NCBI GenBank assembly: GCA_902775975.1
Contig: CACYOC010000001.1
Coordinates: forward strand, 1-64,000
Length of the DNA stretch: 64,000 bases
Reading direction: 5' to 3'
Origin: an uncultured Bacteroidales bacterium
GTDB taxonomy: Bacteria > Bacteroidota > Bacteroidia > Bacteroidales > Bacteroidaceae
Part shown: positions 34,142 to 43,908 of the stretch, piece after piece
How the letters are laid out: each line of letters begins with the position of its first letter
Numbering within the stretch: the stretch's first letter is position 1
Made by a program: the position numbers and the translations under genes
Notes under the pieces: generated by a model
The model's database searches: none
What the model saw: the letters and a program-made list of their open reading frames with translations, nothing else
What the model was told of the DNA's origin: nothing

Positions 34142-35023
34142 CTACTTAAACCTCTCACTCTTCGCCTTATTGGGATTGATGAAGCGTCGCGCCTGGTCAG
34201 CCATCATAGCCATCAAAGCCAGCAGAGCGCGGAAATAGATGGCAACCTTGATGGGGAACGTCAGGAAGAGGCTCAGGTGTCCATAGTGCTTGCGGAAGAA
34301 GATGAGCATGGCCTGATAGAAGGTGTGGACGTAGCGGAACGACGACTTCTGCGTGGATTCGCCCTTGTAGTGAACGATGTCGTAAGGCAGGTACCAGTTC
34401 TGCCAACCTCCTTTCAGCAGGCGGTAGCTCAGGTCGATGTCTTCGCCATACATGAAGAAGTCCTCGTCCAGCAGTCCCACCTCGTCGAGTGCCTGACGAC
34501 GCAGCAGACAGTAAGCACCGCTGATGACTTCAATACGGCCTGGCTCGTCCCACGACAGCTGACTCATGTAGTAGCGGCGGGTAAAACCTAACATCTTCAG
34601 CATCGAGACCCACGGTGTGGGAATGGCTCGGCGCGACTCGGGAGCGGGAGAGCCCTCACGGGTCAGCATGCGCACTCCTGCCCCACCCGCCTCGGGATGG
34701 GCATCCATGAACTCCAGACAACCGCGAATGGTGGAGTCATACACCACGGTATCGGGATTGAGCAACAGTACGTATTCGGAATGCGACGCGCGAATGGCCT
34801 GGTTGTTGGCACGGGCAAAGCCTACGTTGACGGCGTTGGCCATGAAGTGGACATCGGGATAACGGGGTTGCAACTGCTCTACGGTATGGTCGGTAGAGCG
34901 GTTGTCAACGACATAGATTTCGCCATCGATGCCTTCGAGGGCTCGCTGCACGCTCTGCAGGCACTCGTCGAGCAGGCGGCAGACATTATAGCTGACGATT
35001 ACGACTGTGATTTTCTTGTCCAT
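34142..35023 (-). CDS. Family 2 glycosyltransferase
   Basis: About 293 residues. GT2 features: ITVVIVSYNVCRLLDECLQS, EIYVVDNRSTDHT, LLLNPDTVVYDSTI (DxD-like), SGAYCLLRRQALDEVGLLDE and DFFMYGEDIDLSYRLLKGG. A hydrophobic C-terminal segment suggests membrane association. Probably transfers a sugar during surface polysaccharide synthesis. The frame runs open to 35182, but the family start MDKKITVVIVSYN at 35023 is clear. It overlaps the small membrane gene upstream by 25 bp. Confidence 0.92.
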   Translation of the reverse strand: MDKKITVVIVSYNVCRLLDECLQSVQRALEGIDGEIYVVDNRSTDHTVEQLQPRYPDVHFMANAVNVGFARANNQAIRASHSEYVLLLNPDTVVYDSTIRGCLEFMDAHPEAGGAGVRMLTREGSPAPESRRAIPTPWVSMLKMLGFTRRYYMSQLSWDEPGRIEVISGAYCLLRRQALDEVGLLDEDFFMYGEDIDLSYRLLKGGWQNWYLPYDIVHYKGESTQKSSFRYVHTFYQAMLIFFRKHYGHLSLFLTFPIKVAIYFRALLALMAMMADQARRFINPNKAKSERFK

Positions 35024-35241
35024 GCGAAGGGAATGCAGATTAGCAGGATGACAGCCATGTAGAAGAACGGCGTGGTGCGAAAGATGGTGTAAAGTACCAC
35101 ATTGAGCACCAAGGGTATGCACACCAGCGACATGCGCAACTGACGACTCTTCGTGTAAAGTCGCACTCCGAGGTAGGCGCACAGCAGCGTTGCCAACTCC
35201 ATGACCGTAGTCACTATAAATAACGTTGTTTCGTTGTTCAT
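34999..35241 (-). CDS. Small membrane protein, function unknown
   Basis: 80 residues with two or three hydrophobic segments (TLFIVTTVMELATLLCAYLG, MSLVCIPLVLNVVLYTIF, FFYMAVILLICIPFAW). No known domain recognised. It overlaps the GT2 gene downstream by 25 bp and follows recR by about 29 bp on the same strand, so co-transcription is likely. Confidence 0.7.
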   Translation of the reverse strand: MNNETTLFIVTTVMELATLLCAYLGVRLYTKSRQLRMSLVCIPLVLNVVLYTIFRTTPFFYMAVILLICIPFAWTRKSQS

Positions 35242-35270
35242 TATCTTAATATACTCTAAACTCTAAACTT

Positions 35271-35891
35271 TCAACTTCCCTTAAACTCCGTGCGGTTCAG
35301 GATGGAGCGTCCCAGCGTCACTTCATCGGTATATTCCAATTCGTCACCGACGCTGATGCCACGGGCAATGATGCTCAGCTTGACATCGTAGGGTGCCAAC
35401 CGACGGAAGATGTAGAAACCCGTTGTGTCGCCTTCCATCGTAGAGCCCAGCGCCAGAATGACCTCCTTGATGTCTCCCGCCTTCACGCGCTCCACCAGTG
35501 AGTCGATTTCCAGGTCGGAAGGGCCAATGCCATCCATGGGCGAGATGACGCCTCCCAGCACATGGTAGAGTCCTGAGAACTGCTGCGTATTCTCCACCGC
35601 CAGCACGTCCTGAATGTTCTCGACGACGCAGACTGTCGTGGGGTCACGATGCGGGTCGCTGCAGATAGGACACACATCGCTGTCGCTGATGTTGTGGCAG
35701 ACGCGGCAGTACTTCACCTCCTGCTTCATCCGCGCAATGGTCTCCGTAAACTGCAGCACGTCATCGTCGGTCTGACGCAGCAGGTGCAGCACCAGCCGCA
35801 GCGCCGTCTTTCGTCCGACGCCCGGCAGCCTGGAAAACTCTTGCACCGCCCGTTCCAGCAGTTGTGAAGGATATTGTTGTTGTATCATCAA
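35271..35891 (-). CDS. recR: Recombination mediator RecR
   Basis: 206 residues. Helps load RecA in the RecFOR pathway. Helix-hairpin-helix [20 protein letters not shown], zinc finger [16 protein letters not shown], and Toprim domain with [16 protein letters not shown] and [14 protein letters not shown]. Length is normal. Downstream of uup across a TAAACYG heptamer array. Confidence 0.96.
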   Translation of the reverse strand: MMIQQQYPSQLLERAVQEFSRLPGVGRKTALRLVLHLLRQTDDDVLQFTETIARMKQEVKYCRVCHNISDSDVCPICSDPHRDPTTVCVVENIQDVLAVENTQQFSGLYHVLGGVISPMDGIGPSDLEIDSLVERVKAGDIKEVILALGSTMEGDTTGFYIFRRLAPYDVKLSIIARGISVGDELEYTDEVTLGRSILNRTEFKGS

Positions 35892-35970
35892 TTCTTAACT
35901 ATAAACTGTAAACCGTAAACTGTAAACCGTAAACCGTAAACTGTAAACCGTAAACTGTAAACCGTAAACT
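35892..35970. repeat. Heptamer tandem repeat TAAACYG between uup and recR
   Basis: About ten units of TAAACTG or TAAACCG. It begins in the final codons of the uup-like gene (minus strand GAG AGT TTA TAG), so the stop codon is part of the repeat series. Confidence 0.85.
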
Positions 35971-37774
35971 ATAAACTCTCAACTTCCGAAAGCTCCAGCC
36001 ATCGCATAGACTTCTCGTCGAGCTCGTCTTTCAACACGGGCAGACGCTTGCTCATGGCGGTAATCTCCTCGACGGAAGTAGTACCGCCGCAGAGAGCTTC
36101 TTCTATCTGCCGCTGTTCCTCTTCCAGCGCGGCAATATCCTGCTCCAACTGTTCCATCTCACGCTTCTCCTTGTAGGACAGCTTCCGCTTAGAGGTAAGA
36201 GGTGACTGGTGAGAGGTGAGAGAAGTGTTCTTCTGATTCTTTTTATCGGCTTGAGATGTCCTCTCACCTCTCGGCTCTTGCTTCTCACCACTACATTTCT
36301 CCCACTCACGGTACTGGGTATAATTGCCCGGAAAGTCCTTGATATTGCCCTGGCCCTTGAACACCAGCAGATGGTCAACGACCTTATCCATAAAATAGCG
36401 GTCGTGGGAAACCACAATGACACAACCGGGGAAGTCCTGCAGATACTCTTCCAGAATCTGCAGTGTCACGATGTCGAGGTCGTTGGTAGGCTCGTCGAGT
36501 ACGAGGAAGTTGGGATTGCGCATCAGCACCGTGCAGAGATAGAGTTTCCTGCGCTCGCCGCCGCTGAGCTTATAGACGTAGTTATATTGCTGCTCGGGGG
36601 TGAAGAGGAAGTATTGCAGCAGCTGCGAGGCGCTGAGCTTCTTGCCGCTGCCTAAATCCACGTATTCGGCAATGTCGCGGACAATGTCTATCACCTTCTG
36701 CTGCTCGTTGAACTGCAACCCCTCCTGCGAGAAGTAGCCGAAGCGCACCGTGTCACCGATGACTATCTTTCCGTCGTCGGGCTGCACCTGTCCCAAGAGC
36801 ATCTTGACGAAGGTCGATTTCCCCGTGCCGTTGTTGCCGACGATGCCCATCTTCTCGAAGCGCGAGAAGTTGTAGTAAAAGTCCTTGAGGATGACGATAT
36901 CGTCGAAACGCTTCGAGACGTATTGGAACTCGAATATCTTACTACCTATATATATATTATTAGCCTTCAACCGCAACTGGCGCTCCTCCAAGCGCTGCTT
37001 GGCAACACGCTCCAACTCGTAGAAGGCGTCTTCGCGGTATTTCGCCTTGTGGCCACGGGCCTGTGGCATGCGGCGCATCCACTCTAACTCCGTACGGTAG
37101 AGATTGTTGGCACGGGCTATCTCGGCACGTTTGTTGTCAATGCGCTCCTGGCGCTTCTCCAAGTAGTAGGCATAGTTGCCACGATAGGTATAGATAGTTT
37201 GGTCGTCAAGCTCAAGAATGACGCTGCAGACACGATCCAGGAAGAAGCGGTCATGGGTCACCATCAACAGGGTGCGATGACTGCGACTCAGGTAACCCTC
37301 CAGCCATTCTATCATCTCCAGGTCGAGGTGGTTCGTAGGCTCGTCCAGAATCAGCAGATCGGGTTCCGTCAGCAGCACGTTGGCCAAGGCCACCCGCTTC
37401 TGCTGTCCACCCGAGAGTTGTCCCATGGGTTGCTGAAGATTGCCTATTTTCAGCTGCGTAAGCACCTGCTTGGCACGCAGCACCTTCTCCTCCTCGCCAT
37501 GATGGTTGAAGCAAGCGTCCAGCACAGACTCCCCGGGGTCGAACACGGGCGACTGCTCCAGGAACCCTACCTTCAAGTCACGACGAAACACCATCTCGCC
37601 GCTGTCGTAGCCCTCCTTGCCGGAGAGAATGCTGAGCAGCGTCGATTTGCCCGTGCCGTTCTTGGCTATCAACCCCACCTTTTGCCCTTCGGCAATGGAG
37701 AAGCTGATGTCGCGGAAGAGCATCAGAGTACCAAACGACTTGGTCAGGTGTTGTACGTCGAGATAGGGAACCAT
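35969..37774 (-). CDS. ABC-F family ATPase (Uup-like)
   Basis: 601 residues with two soluble ABC domains: Walker A LIAKNGTGKST and GIVGNNGTGKST, signatures LSGGQQKRVALA and LSGGERRKLYLC, Walker B LLILDEPTNHLD and FLVLDEPTNDLD. C-terminal coiled coil (KREMEQLEQDIAALEEEQRQ) as in Uup, which acts on branched DNA and ribosomes. The linker before the coiled coil includes a low-complexity TSLTSHQSPLTSKRK read from CTCTCACCTC-type DNA repeats at 36195-36295. It is 23 bp after engB. Confidence 0.92.
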   Translation of the reverse strand: MVPYLDVQHLTKSFGTLMLFRDISFSIAEGQKVGLIAKNGTGKSTLLSILSGKEGYDSGEMVFRRDLKVGFLEQSPVFDPGESVLDACFNHHGEEEKVLRAKQVLTQLKIGNLQQPMGQLSGGQQKRVALANVLLTEPDLLILDEPTNHLDLEMIEWLEGYLSRSHRTLLMVTHDRFFLDRVCSVILELDDQTIYTYRGNYAYYLEKRQERIDNKRAEIARANNLYRTELEWMRRMPQARGHKAKYREDAFYELERVAKQRLEERQLRLKANNIYIGSKIFEFQYVSKRFDDIVILKDFYYNFSRFEKMGIVGNNGTGKSTFVKMLLGQVQPDDGKIVIGDTVRFGYFSQEGLQFNEQQKVIDIVRDIAEYVDLGSGKKLSASQLLQYFLFTPEQQYNYVYKLSGGERRKLYLCTVLMRNPNFLVLDEPTNDLDIVTLQILEEYLQDFPGCVIVVSHDRYFMDKVVDHLLVFKGQGNIKDFPGNYTQYREWEKCSGEKQEPRGERTSQADKKNQKNTSLTSHQSPLTSKRKLSYKEKREMEQLEQDIAALEEEQRQIEEALCGGTTSVEEITAMSKRLPVLKDELDEKSMRWLELSEVESL

Positions 37775-37797
37775 GATTACGATATTTCGATATGTCG

Positions 37798-38400
37798 TTA
37801 TTTCGACAGGTCGCGATTAATCTGCTCAATATAATCGAGCACTGCGTCGCGTCCTTCTTTCTTCTCTGACGAGGTGACAAACACGGGCGGTATCTCCTCC
37901 CACGTCTCGTAGAGCGTCTTCTTGTAGGCCTCCACAGCCTGCCGGCACTTGTTGGGCGTCAGCTTGTCAGCCTTGGTAAAGACAATAGAAAAGGGAATGG
38001 ACGACAAGCCCAGCCACTCCATGAACTCCAGGTCAATCTTCTGAGGCTCCAGACGGATATCCACCAGCACAAAGACATTCACCAGCTGCTCCCGTTGCAG
38101 GATGTAGCCACGAATCATCTGGTCCAGACGGTCGGTCTCCTTCTTCGAACGCTTCGCATAGCCGTAACCCGGCAAATCGACCAGATACCACTCCTTATTA
38201 ATAATAAAGTGGTTGATGAGAAGCGTCTTACCAGGAGTCGAAGAGGTCTTGGCCAACTTCTTGTTGTTCGTCAGCATATTGATCAGACTCGACTTGCCGA
38301 CATTGGAACGGCCAATGAAGGCATATTCGGGCTTCGTATCCTTAGGACACATGCTGACCATCGGTGCCGAGAGCGTAAATTCCGCTTGCTTGATATCCAT
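37798..38400 (-). CDS. engB: Ribosome biogenesis GTPase YihA/EngB
   Basis: 200 residues. G1 [18 protein letters not shown]2 TSSTPGKT, G3 [17 protein letters not shown]4 VFTKADKL and G5 VTSSEKKEG are all present. Required for late 50S assembly. First gene of engB, uup-like, recR, membrane protein, GT2, GNAT on the minus strand, with a promoter at 38419-38428. Divergent from rho. Confidence 0.96.
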   Translation of the reverse strand: MDIKQAEFTLSAPMVSMCPKDTKPEYAFIGRSNVGKSSLINMLTNNKKLAKTSSTPGKTLLINHFIINKEWYLVDLPGYGYAKRSKKETDRLDQMIRGYILQREQLVNVFVLVDIRLEPQKIDLEFMEWLGLSSIPFSIVFTKADKLTPNKCRQAVEAYKKTLYETWEEIPPVFVTSSEKKEGRDAVLDYIEQINRDLSK

Positions 38401-38418
38401 AGTTCTTGCTATTTTGGC

Positions 38419-38428
38419 TGCAAAGGTA
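38419..38428 (-). promoter_or_regulatory. Promoter of engB
   Basis: Minus-strand TACCTTTGCA, 19 bp before the start. Confidence 0.75.
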
Positions 38429-38471
38429 CAAATTTTTATTTAATTTCCTTTGTCGTTTCAAAAATAATCGC

Positions 38472-38481
38472 TACCTTTGCA
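38472..38481 (+). promoter_or_regulatory. Promoter of rho
   Basis: TACCTTTGCA with a TTTG at 38449-38452 as the -33 element, about 26 bp upstream of its TTTG. The leader before the rho start is about 100 nt. Confidence 0.75.
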
Positions 38482-38586
38482 ACCGAATTTCAGAAAAAAC
38501 GTGTTTCCAATCCCCATAGAAGCACTTTATTTCCAAACATATTCAATCCTACATCAGACTTTAATAACGAATTACTGTATATAGTT

Positions 38587-40512
38587 ATGTACACGAAAGA
38601 AGAATTAGAAAAGCTTCCTATCCCCGAACTGATGGAGATAGCCAGCGAATTAGGCGTCAAAGTTTCACAGAACGACGAACTGGAAACCGTCATCTACGCT
38701 ATTCTCGACAAGGCTGCCGAGAACTCTGCTGCTGGTGTTCCCACTCCGAAACGGAAACGCACCCGCATTGCCAAGAACGATGATAAGGTATATACTGTCA
38801 ATGGCTCCGAAGGAGAGAACTTAGACAGTAAGTCACAGAAGAAAGCGGCTGCCAAGAAGCCCTCGCTCGACAGTCTCTTTGCCGAGCAGGAAGCTGCCGA
38901 AAAGGCCGCCAATAATACTGCGGACAACGCTTCAGCTGCTGACACCGCCTCTGCCGAGGCACCTGCCGAAGAGAAACCCGCTCCGAAAAAGCGTGGTCGC
39001 AAGTCGAAGAAAGAACTGGAGGAGATAGCCGCTGCTGAAGCAGCCAAGGAAGCCACTGAGAAAGAGCTCTTTGAACAGCCTGCTGAGCAGCAAGAGGAAA
39101 ATGCCGGAGAGCCCCTCGACGAGGAGATGCTCAACCAGCTACAGGAGAAAATGGCTCAGCACAATCAGGAAGCTGTTGCCGAAACAATGGCAAATCCCGA
39201 AGGTACATGGGAAGGCGACCCGGGCGACGGCACCGACTTCATCCCCGTCGTTGACCTGCCCATCGAAGACCAGGCTGCCATCCCCACCCTCGACATCTTC
39301 GACCGCCCTGTGGTGCAGCAGGTGTCTCAGGAAATGAACAATGCCCCAATGGCTGCTCCCAATGCTCCGAGAGGTGGCGAGAAGTTCGACTTCAACGACC
39401 TGATAACGGGCAATGGCGTACTGGAGATTCTGCAGGACGGCTACGGCTTCCTGCGCTCGTCAGACTACAACTACCTGTCATCACCCGACGATATCTACGT
39501 ATCTCCACAGCAAATCAAGCGATGGAGTCTGAAGACGGGCGACGTGGTGGATTGCACCGTTCGTCCTCCCCACGAGAACGAGAAATACTTTGCCCTCAGC
39601 GACGTGAAGACCATCAACGGTCGTCAGCCTCAGGAAGTGCGCGACCGCGTTTCCTTCGAGCACCTGACACCTCTCTTCCCCGAGGAGAAGTTCACGCTTT
39701 GCGGTGACCCAGCCACGACTAACCCGTCGGTGCGCATCGTCGATCTGTTCTCACCCATCGGTAAAGGTCAGCGTGCCCTCATCGTGGCACAGCCCAAGAC
39801 CGGTAAGACCATCCTGATGAAGGACATTGCCAACGCCATCGCTGCTAACCACCCCGAGGCATACATCATGATGCTGCTCATCGACGAGCGTCCTGAGGAA
39901 GTGACGGACATGGCTCGTACCGTTAATGCAGAGGTCATCGCCTCTACGTTCGATGAACCTGCCGACCGCCACGTCAAGATTGCCGGCATCGTGTTGGAGA
40001 AAGCCAAGCGCATGGTGGAATGCGGACACGATGTGGTCATCTTCCTCGACTCTATCACCCGTCTGGCTCGTGCCTACAACACCGTCAGCCCCGCCAGCGG
40101 CAAGGTGCTTACCGGTGGTGTCGATGCCAATGCCCTACAGAAGCCCAAGCGCTTCTTCGGTGCTGCCCGTAACATTGAAGGCGGCGGTTCACTGACCATC
40201 ATTGCTACGGCTCTTACAGACACTGGTTCTAAGATGGACGAGGTCATCTTCGAAGAGTTCAAGGGTACGGGTAACTCCGAACTGCAGCTCGACCGCATGC
40301 TGGCCAACAAGCGCATCTATCCTGCTGTCAACCTGGTATTATCTTCTACTCGTCGCGACGACTTGCTGCAAGACCAGACCACGCTGAACCGCATGTGGAT
40401 TATCCGCAAGTTCATTGCCGAGATGAATCCTATCGAGGCGATGAGCACCATCCGCGACCGACTGGTACAGACGCACTCCAACGAGGAGTTCCTGTTGTCC
40501 ATGAATGGATAA
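38587..40512 (+). CDS. rho: Transcription termination factor Rho
   Basis: 641 residues. The N-terminal Rho domain ([20 protein letters not shown]) is followed by a long acidic/Ala-rich insertion of about 190 residues (Lys/Glu/Ala, [13 protein letters not shown]), then the RNA-binding cold-shock-like domain ([20 protein letters not shown]) and the RecA-like ATPase (Walker [33 protein letters not shown]). Large insertions here are known in Bacteroidetes Rho and can bind RNA. The frame is open from 38095, but upstream residues lie in engB antisense and before the promoter. Confidence 0.96.
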   Translation: MYTKEELEKLPIPELMEIASELGVKVSQNDELETVIYAILDKAAENSAAGVPTPKRKRTRIAKNDDKVYTVNGSEGENLDSKSQKKAAAKKPSLDSLFAEQEAAEKAANNTADNASAADTASAEAPAEEKPAPKKRGRKSKKELEEIAAAEAAKEATEKELFEQPAEQQEENAGEPLDEEMLNQLQEKMAQHNQEAVAETMANPEGTWEGDPGDGTDFIPVVDLPIEDQAAIPTLDIFDRPVVQQVSQEMNNAPMAAPNAPRGGEKFDFNDLITGNGVLEILQDGYGFLRSSDYNYLSSPDDIYVSPQQIKRWSLKTGDVVDCTVRPPHENEKYFALSDVKTINGRQPQEVRDRVSFEHLTPLFPEEKFTLCGDPATTNPSVRIVDLFSPIGKGQRALIVAQPKTGKTILMKDIANAIAANHPEAYIMMLLIDERPEEVTDMARTVNAEVIASTFDEPADRHVKIAGIVLEKAKRMVECGHDVVIFLDSITRLARAYNTVSPASGKVLTGGVDANALQKPKRFFGAARNIEGGGSLTIIATALTDTGSKMDEVIFEEFKGTGNSELQLDRMLANKRIYPAVNLVLSSTRRDDLLQDQTTLNRMWIIRKFIAEMNPIEAMSTIRDRLVQTHSNEEFLLSMNG

Positions 40513-40530
40513 TACCGAAATGTCGAGAGC

Positions 40531-41151
40531 ATGGAACAACTCCTGAAATATTTCCCCACTCTGAGCGTTGAGCAGCAGCGACAATTCGCTGCGCTCGACG
40601 CTTTATACCGTGACTGGAATGCGAAAATCAACGTCATTTCCCGCAAGGACATTGACAACCTGTACGAGCACCACGTGCTTCACTCGCTGGCCATTGCCAA
40701 GATGATTCATTTCCGTCCCGGCACTCGCATTCTCGACTTCGGCACTGGCGGTGGTTTCCCAGGCGTTCCCCTCGCTATTCTCTTCCCAGAATGTGAGTTT
40801 AAACTCATCGACGGCACAGGCAAGAAAATCCGTGTAGCACAGGAGGTTTGTAACGCTATCGGACTGAAGAACTGTCACCTCGAGCATTTGCGCGGTGAGG
40901 AGGAGAAAGGCCGTTACGACTTCATCGTCAGCCGTGCCGTAATGCCCCTACCCGACCTCGTCAAGATTGTCCGCAAGAACATTGCCAAAGAGAGCCGCAA
41001 CGCCCTGCCCAACGGCATCCTCTGCCTCAAGGGCGGCAACTTAGAAGGCGAGCTCCAGCCCTTCCGTAAGATTGTGGAAAGTCAGGAGCTCAGCACATGG
41101 TTCTCAGAAGAGTGGTTCAAGGAGAAGCACGTTATCTATTTACCACTATAA
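40531..41151 (+). CDS. rsmG: 16S rRNA (guanine-527-N7)-methyltransferase
   Basis: 206 residues. The SAM-binding motif ILDFGTGGGFPGVPLAILFP is diagnostic of RsmG/GidB, with WNAKINVISRKD near the N-terminus and YDFIVSRAVMPLPDLV further on. Methylates 16S rRNA near the 530 loop. It lies 18 bp after rho on the same strand and converges on the MBL gene. Confidence 0.95.
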   Translation: MEQLLKYFPTLSVEQQRQFAALDALYRDWNAKINVISRKDIDNLYEHHVLHSLAIAKMIHFRPGTRILDFGTGGGFPGVPLAILFPECEFKLIDGTGKKIRVAQEVCNAIGLKNCHLEHLRGEEEKGRYDFIVSRAVMPLPDLVKIVRKNIAKESRNALPNGILCLKGGNLEGELQPFRKIVESQELSTWFSEEWFKEKHVIYLPL

Positions 41152-41163
41152 TTTCATTATTCT

Positions 41164-41808
41164 TCACCGCAGATAGGGATTATACTGCAACTCGTCGGCG
41201 ATGGTACTCTGTGGACCATGGCCTGAAAGCACGACGGTTTCCTTGGGTAGCTTGGATATGACATTCTTCAAGCTATTATCCATTTCTGCCCACGAGCCTT
41301 CGGCAAAGTCGGTACGGCCAATGCTCATGCGGAAGAGGGTATCACCAGTAAAGGCTGTATGTTCCTCCTCACAATAGAACAGGCACGAGCCGTGTGTGTG
41401 GCCAGGAGTTTGCAGCACTTGCAAAGTATGATTGCCGAAGGTAATCGTGTCACCGTCCTTCAGCAATCTGCCTACCTGCGGACGTTCCTCAGAGATGGTC
41501 ATGCCGAAGAGGGTCTTGGCCTGTTCAGGCAAGTGTTCTAACAACTCTTTATCTTCCTCGCATATTTCCACCTTCAGACCATACTGATGATAAAGACGGA
41601 CAGCCCCAAAGTTATGGTCTAAGTGAGCATGCGTCGCCAGTAGGTGAATGGGCTTCAACTGGTTGCTGTCAATATAGTGCTGGAGAGCTTCGTGTTCCTC
41701 TTCGTAATAGGCGCCACAGTCAATGATGACACACTCCTTGGACTCGTCGCTCACTACGTAGCAGTTCTCCTGTAAGGGATTGCACTCTATGCGTTGAATA
41801 TTAAACAT
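41164..41808 (-). CDS. Metallo-beta-lactamase fold hydrolase (glyoxalase II-like)
   Basis: 214 residues. Zinc motif THAHLDHN, then GHTHGSCLFY, FTGDTLF and a late GHGP supply the usual His/Asp ligands. It resembles the short hydroxyacylglutathione hydrolase-like proteins, but the substrate is unknown. Follows the amylase gene by 36 bp across an ATGTAAG repeat. Confidence 0.92.
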   Translation of the reverse strand: MFNIQRIECNPLQENCYVVSDESKECVIIDCGAYYEEEHEALQHYIDSNQLKPIHLLATHAHLDHNFGAVRLYHQYGLKVEICEEDKELLEHLPEQAKTLFGMTISEERPQVGRLLKDGDTITFGNHTLQVLQTPGHTHGSCLFYCEEEHTAFTGDTLFRMSIGRTDFAEGSWAEMDNSLKNVISKLPKETVVLSGHGPQSTIADELQYNPYLR

Positions 41809-41844
41809 GACTCCTCGTATTTCTTACATCTTACATCTAACATT

Positions 41845-43884
41845 TTACATCTTTATCGTATAGCCGTAGGCAGGAATGTCGATGTTGCGACCCTTCACAT
41901 CCAGGCTGACAGGCTGAGCGCCCTTGTTCAGTGCTACGACAACCTCCTGACCCAAATAAGTGCGTGAGAACACCAGCACATTATCATCGACATAGAGCTG
42001 GCGGTAGTCGCCATAGAGCAACGGCATGCTGCTACAACGCAGATGAGTAAGGTATTTTGTCTGTCCCAAGAGCCACCGTTCGTTGGCGGTAAGCCCACTG
42101 AAGCGCATCATACGACGATTGTCAGGGTCGTTAGCGCCACACTGTCCGTACTCGTCGCCCTGATAGATGCAGGGAACGCCAGGAATCGTCATGTTCAGCA
42201 CTTCTAAGAGTAATGCCTTCTGGAAAGCAATACGCTCACGAGTAGAGTCAGCATTGGCGGTTACTCCTATCTGCCGATGCCAGCCAGCAGCCTTGCCGTC
42301 CTCATCCCAGCTGACAGCACCGCCAGCCAGCGAGATGAAACGTGTCTTGTCGTGGTTGCCAGAGATGTTGCCCATGGTGTGATGAGCACCATAAGATGCC
42401 AGCGACTCGTCAATGGTCTTGGCAATACTCTTCATCGACTCACCATCTTTGCCCAACACGTCAATAGCAGTATGATAGACGTTGAAGTCGAACTGTGCGT
42501 TCAGCATACCCGTCTTCACGTAGGAGCCGATAAGTTCGTTATCACCGTAGGTCTCGCCAATCATCCAAAGCGAACGGTCGGGATAACGGGTCTTCATCTT
42601 ATGAGTGAACATGCGCCAATAGTTCAAGGGAATATGCTTGCAGGCATCGTGACGATAGCCGTCAAAGTCGTACTTGTCTATCCAGTAGAGGGCGGTATCC
42701 GTCATGGCCTCGCAGACCTCGTTACGCTCCAGGTCGAGGGTTGGAATGTGCTTGTCGAACCATGTCGTCAGTCGGGCCTCATCCCAGAGTTCGAAGTTGC
42801 GGCGTCCGTCGGGCAGGATGCTGTCCGTAATCCAGTCGGGGTGTGCCTTCAGCGTCGGGGAATTGATGTGCATGTGGTTAGCCACATAGTCGAGAATGAC
42901 ATTGATGCCGTGCTCATGTGCCGTGGCAAGCAGTTCCTTCAACTCTGCATCAGTACCCATGCGGTCGTCAATCTTCGTATTGTAGATAGGCCAGTAGCCA
43001 TGATAGCCGGAGAACTTGGTTTTGGGATTGTCATACTGTCCCCAGGCATCCTTCGGATTCTGCGTAATAGGCGATATCCACAGCGTGTTGATGCCTAAGC
43101 TGTCGAAGAAACCGTCTTGTATCTTTGCCGTAATGCCCTTCAGGTCGCCTCCCTTGTAATCGACTCGTGCATCGACATCGGGAATGTTCAGCGGAGCATC
43201 ATTGGCGGTATTGCCGTTGTTGAAGCGATCGACTAACAGGCTGTACAATATCTGTGCATTGGCATCGTGGCGTGTCAACTCCTCGGCATTGGTCACAGGC
43301 ACTCCATCTTCTAACGGAATCAGCAGGTCGTTCAGCAGTACGGAGTCGTTGCAGGCAAAGACACGCAGATAGCTGCGGCCTTCCTTTTTAGGCAGACTCG
43401 ACAAATCCAAATCGAAGGTACCGTCCTGTTGTTCTTTTACAGCGTCTTCAGACAACAGCCTGTTCTGAACGAAACAACGGAAGACAAGCGGCTTCAGACC
43501 CTCATCGACTTTCAGCGAAAGCGCGTTATCCTTGATGCCTGCAGTGGTCAGCGCCTGTCTTACGGGTAACTGCGGGAGAATGGGGATTGCCACCTCACCA
43601 CAGCCTTCGCCAATGCTCAGCACGCCGAGTTTGCCGGCAGCACCATACAGCATTGCCACCTCGTCTTTAACGACCAGGCTGTCGTAACCCTCGGTCACGC
43701 GTACTTCGCCGATGTTCTGTAAATCGAGCGATGGCAGATAATCCGTCAGAAACACTTCCGTCGTGTCGCCAGTCTCGTGAATAGGCAGTATGGGCTCACC
43801 CATTGCCACACGTTTCATTTCTGCATTTCCGCAACAGCCACTCAACAGGGCTGTCAGGAACAGGCACATTGCGATATTCTTCAT
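41845..43884 (-). CDS. GH13 alpha-amylase family lipoprotein
   Basis: 679 residues. Lipobox LLSGC (Cys17) suggests an exported lipoprotein. An N-terminal beta domain (about 20-190) precedes the GH13 barrel: VILDYVANHM, YDFDGYRHDACKHI (nucleophile Asp), LWMIGETYG (acid/base Glu) and MGNISGNHDKTRF (third Asp). A C-terminal beta domain ends DIPAYGYTIKM. Likely degrades starch or pullulan-like glucans at the cell surface or periplasm. It follows the GHL10 gene by 24 bp. Confidence 0.93.
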   Translation of the reverse strand: MKNIAMCLFLTALLSGCCGNAEMKRVAMGEPILPIHETGDTTEVFLTDYLPSLDLQNIGEVRVTEGYDSLVVKDEVAMLYGAAGKLGVLSIGEGCGEVAIPILPQLPVRQALTTAGIKDNALSLKVDEGLKPLVFRCFVQNRLLSEDAVKEQQDGTFDLDLSSLPKKEGRSYLRVFACNDSVLLNDLLIPLEDGVPVTNAEELTRHDANAQILYSLLVDRFNNGNTANDAPLNIPDVDARVDYKGGDLKGITAKIQDGFFDSLGINTLWISPITQNPKDAWGQYDNPKTKFSGYHGYWPIYNTKIDDRMGTDAELKELLATAHEHGINVILDYVANHMHINSPTLKAHPDWITDSILPDGRRNFELWDEARLTTWFDKHIPTLDLERNEVCEAMTDTALYWIDKYDFDGYRHDACKHIPLNYWRMFTHKMKTRYPDRSLWMIGETYGDNELIGSYVKTGMLNAQFDFNVYHTAIDVLGKDGESMKSIAKTIDESLASYGAHHTMGNISGNHDKTRFISLAGGAVSWDEDGKAAGWHRQIGVTANADSTRERIAFQKALLLEVLNMTIPGVPCIYQGDEYGQCGANDPDNRRMMRFSGLTANERWLLGQTKYLTHLRCSSMPLLYGDYRQLYVDDNVLVFSRTYLGQEVVVALNKGAQPVSLDVKGRNIDIPAYGYTIKM

Positions 43885-43908
43885 AGTTTAGCTTGTTAAA
43901 TTTTAGGT

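Noticed and set aside
38095-38586. N-terminal extension of Rho by 164 residues
   Set aside because: It would lie antisense to engB and upstream of the rho promoter at 38472.
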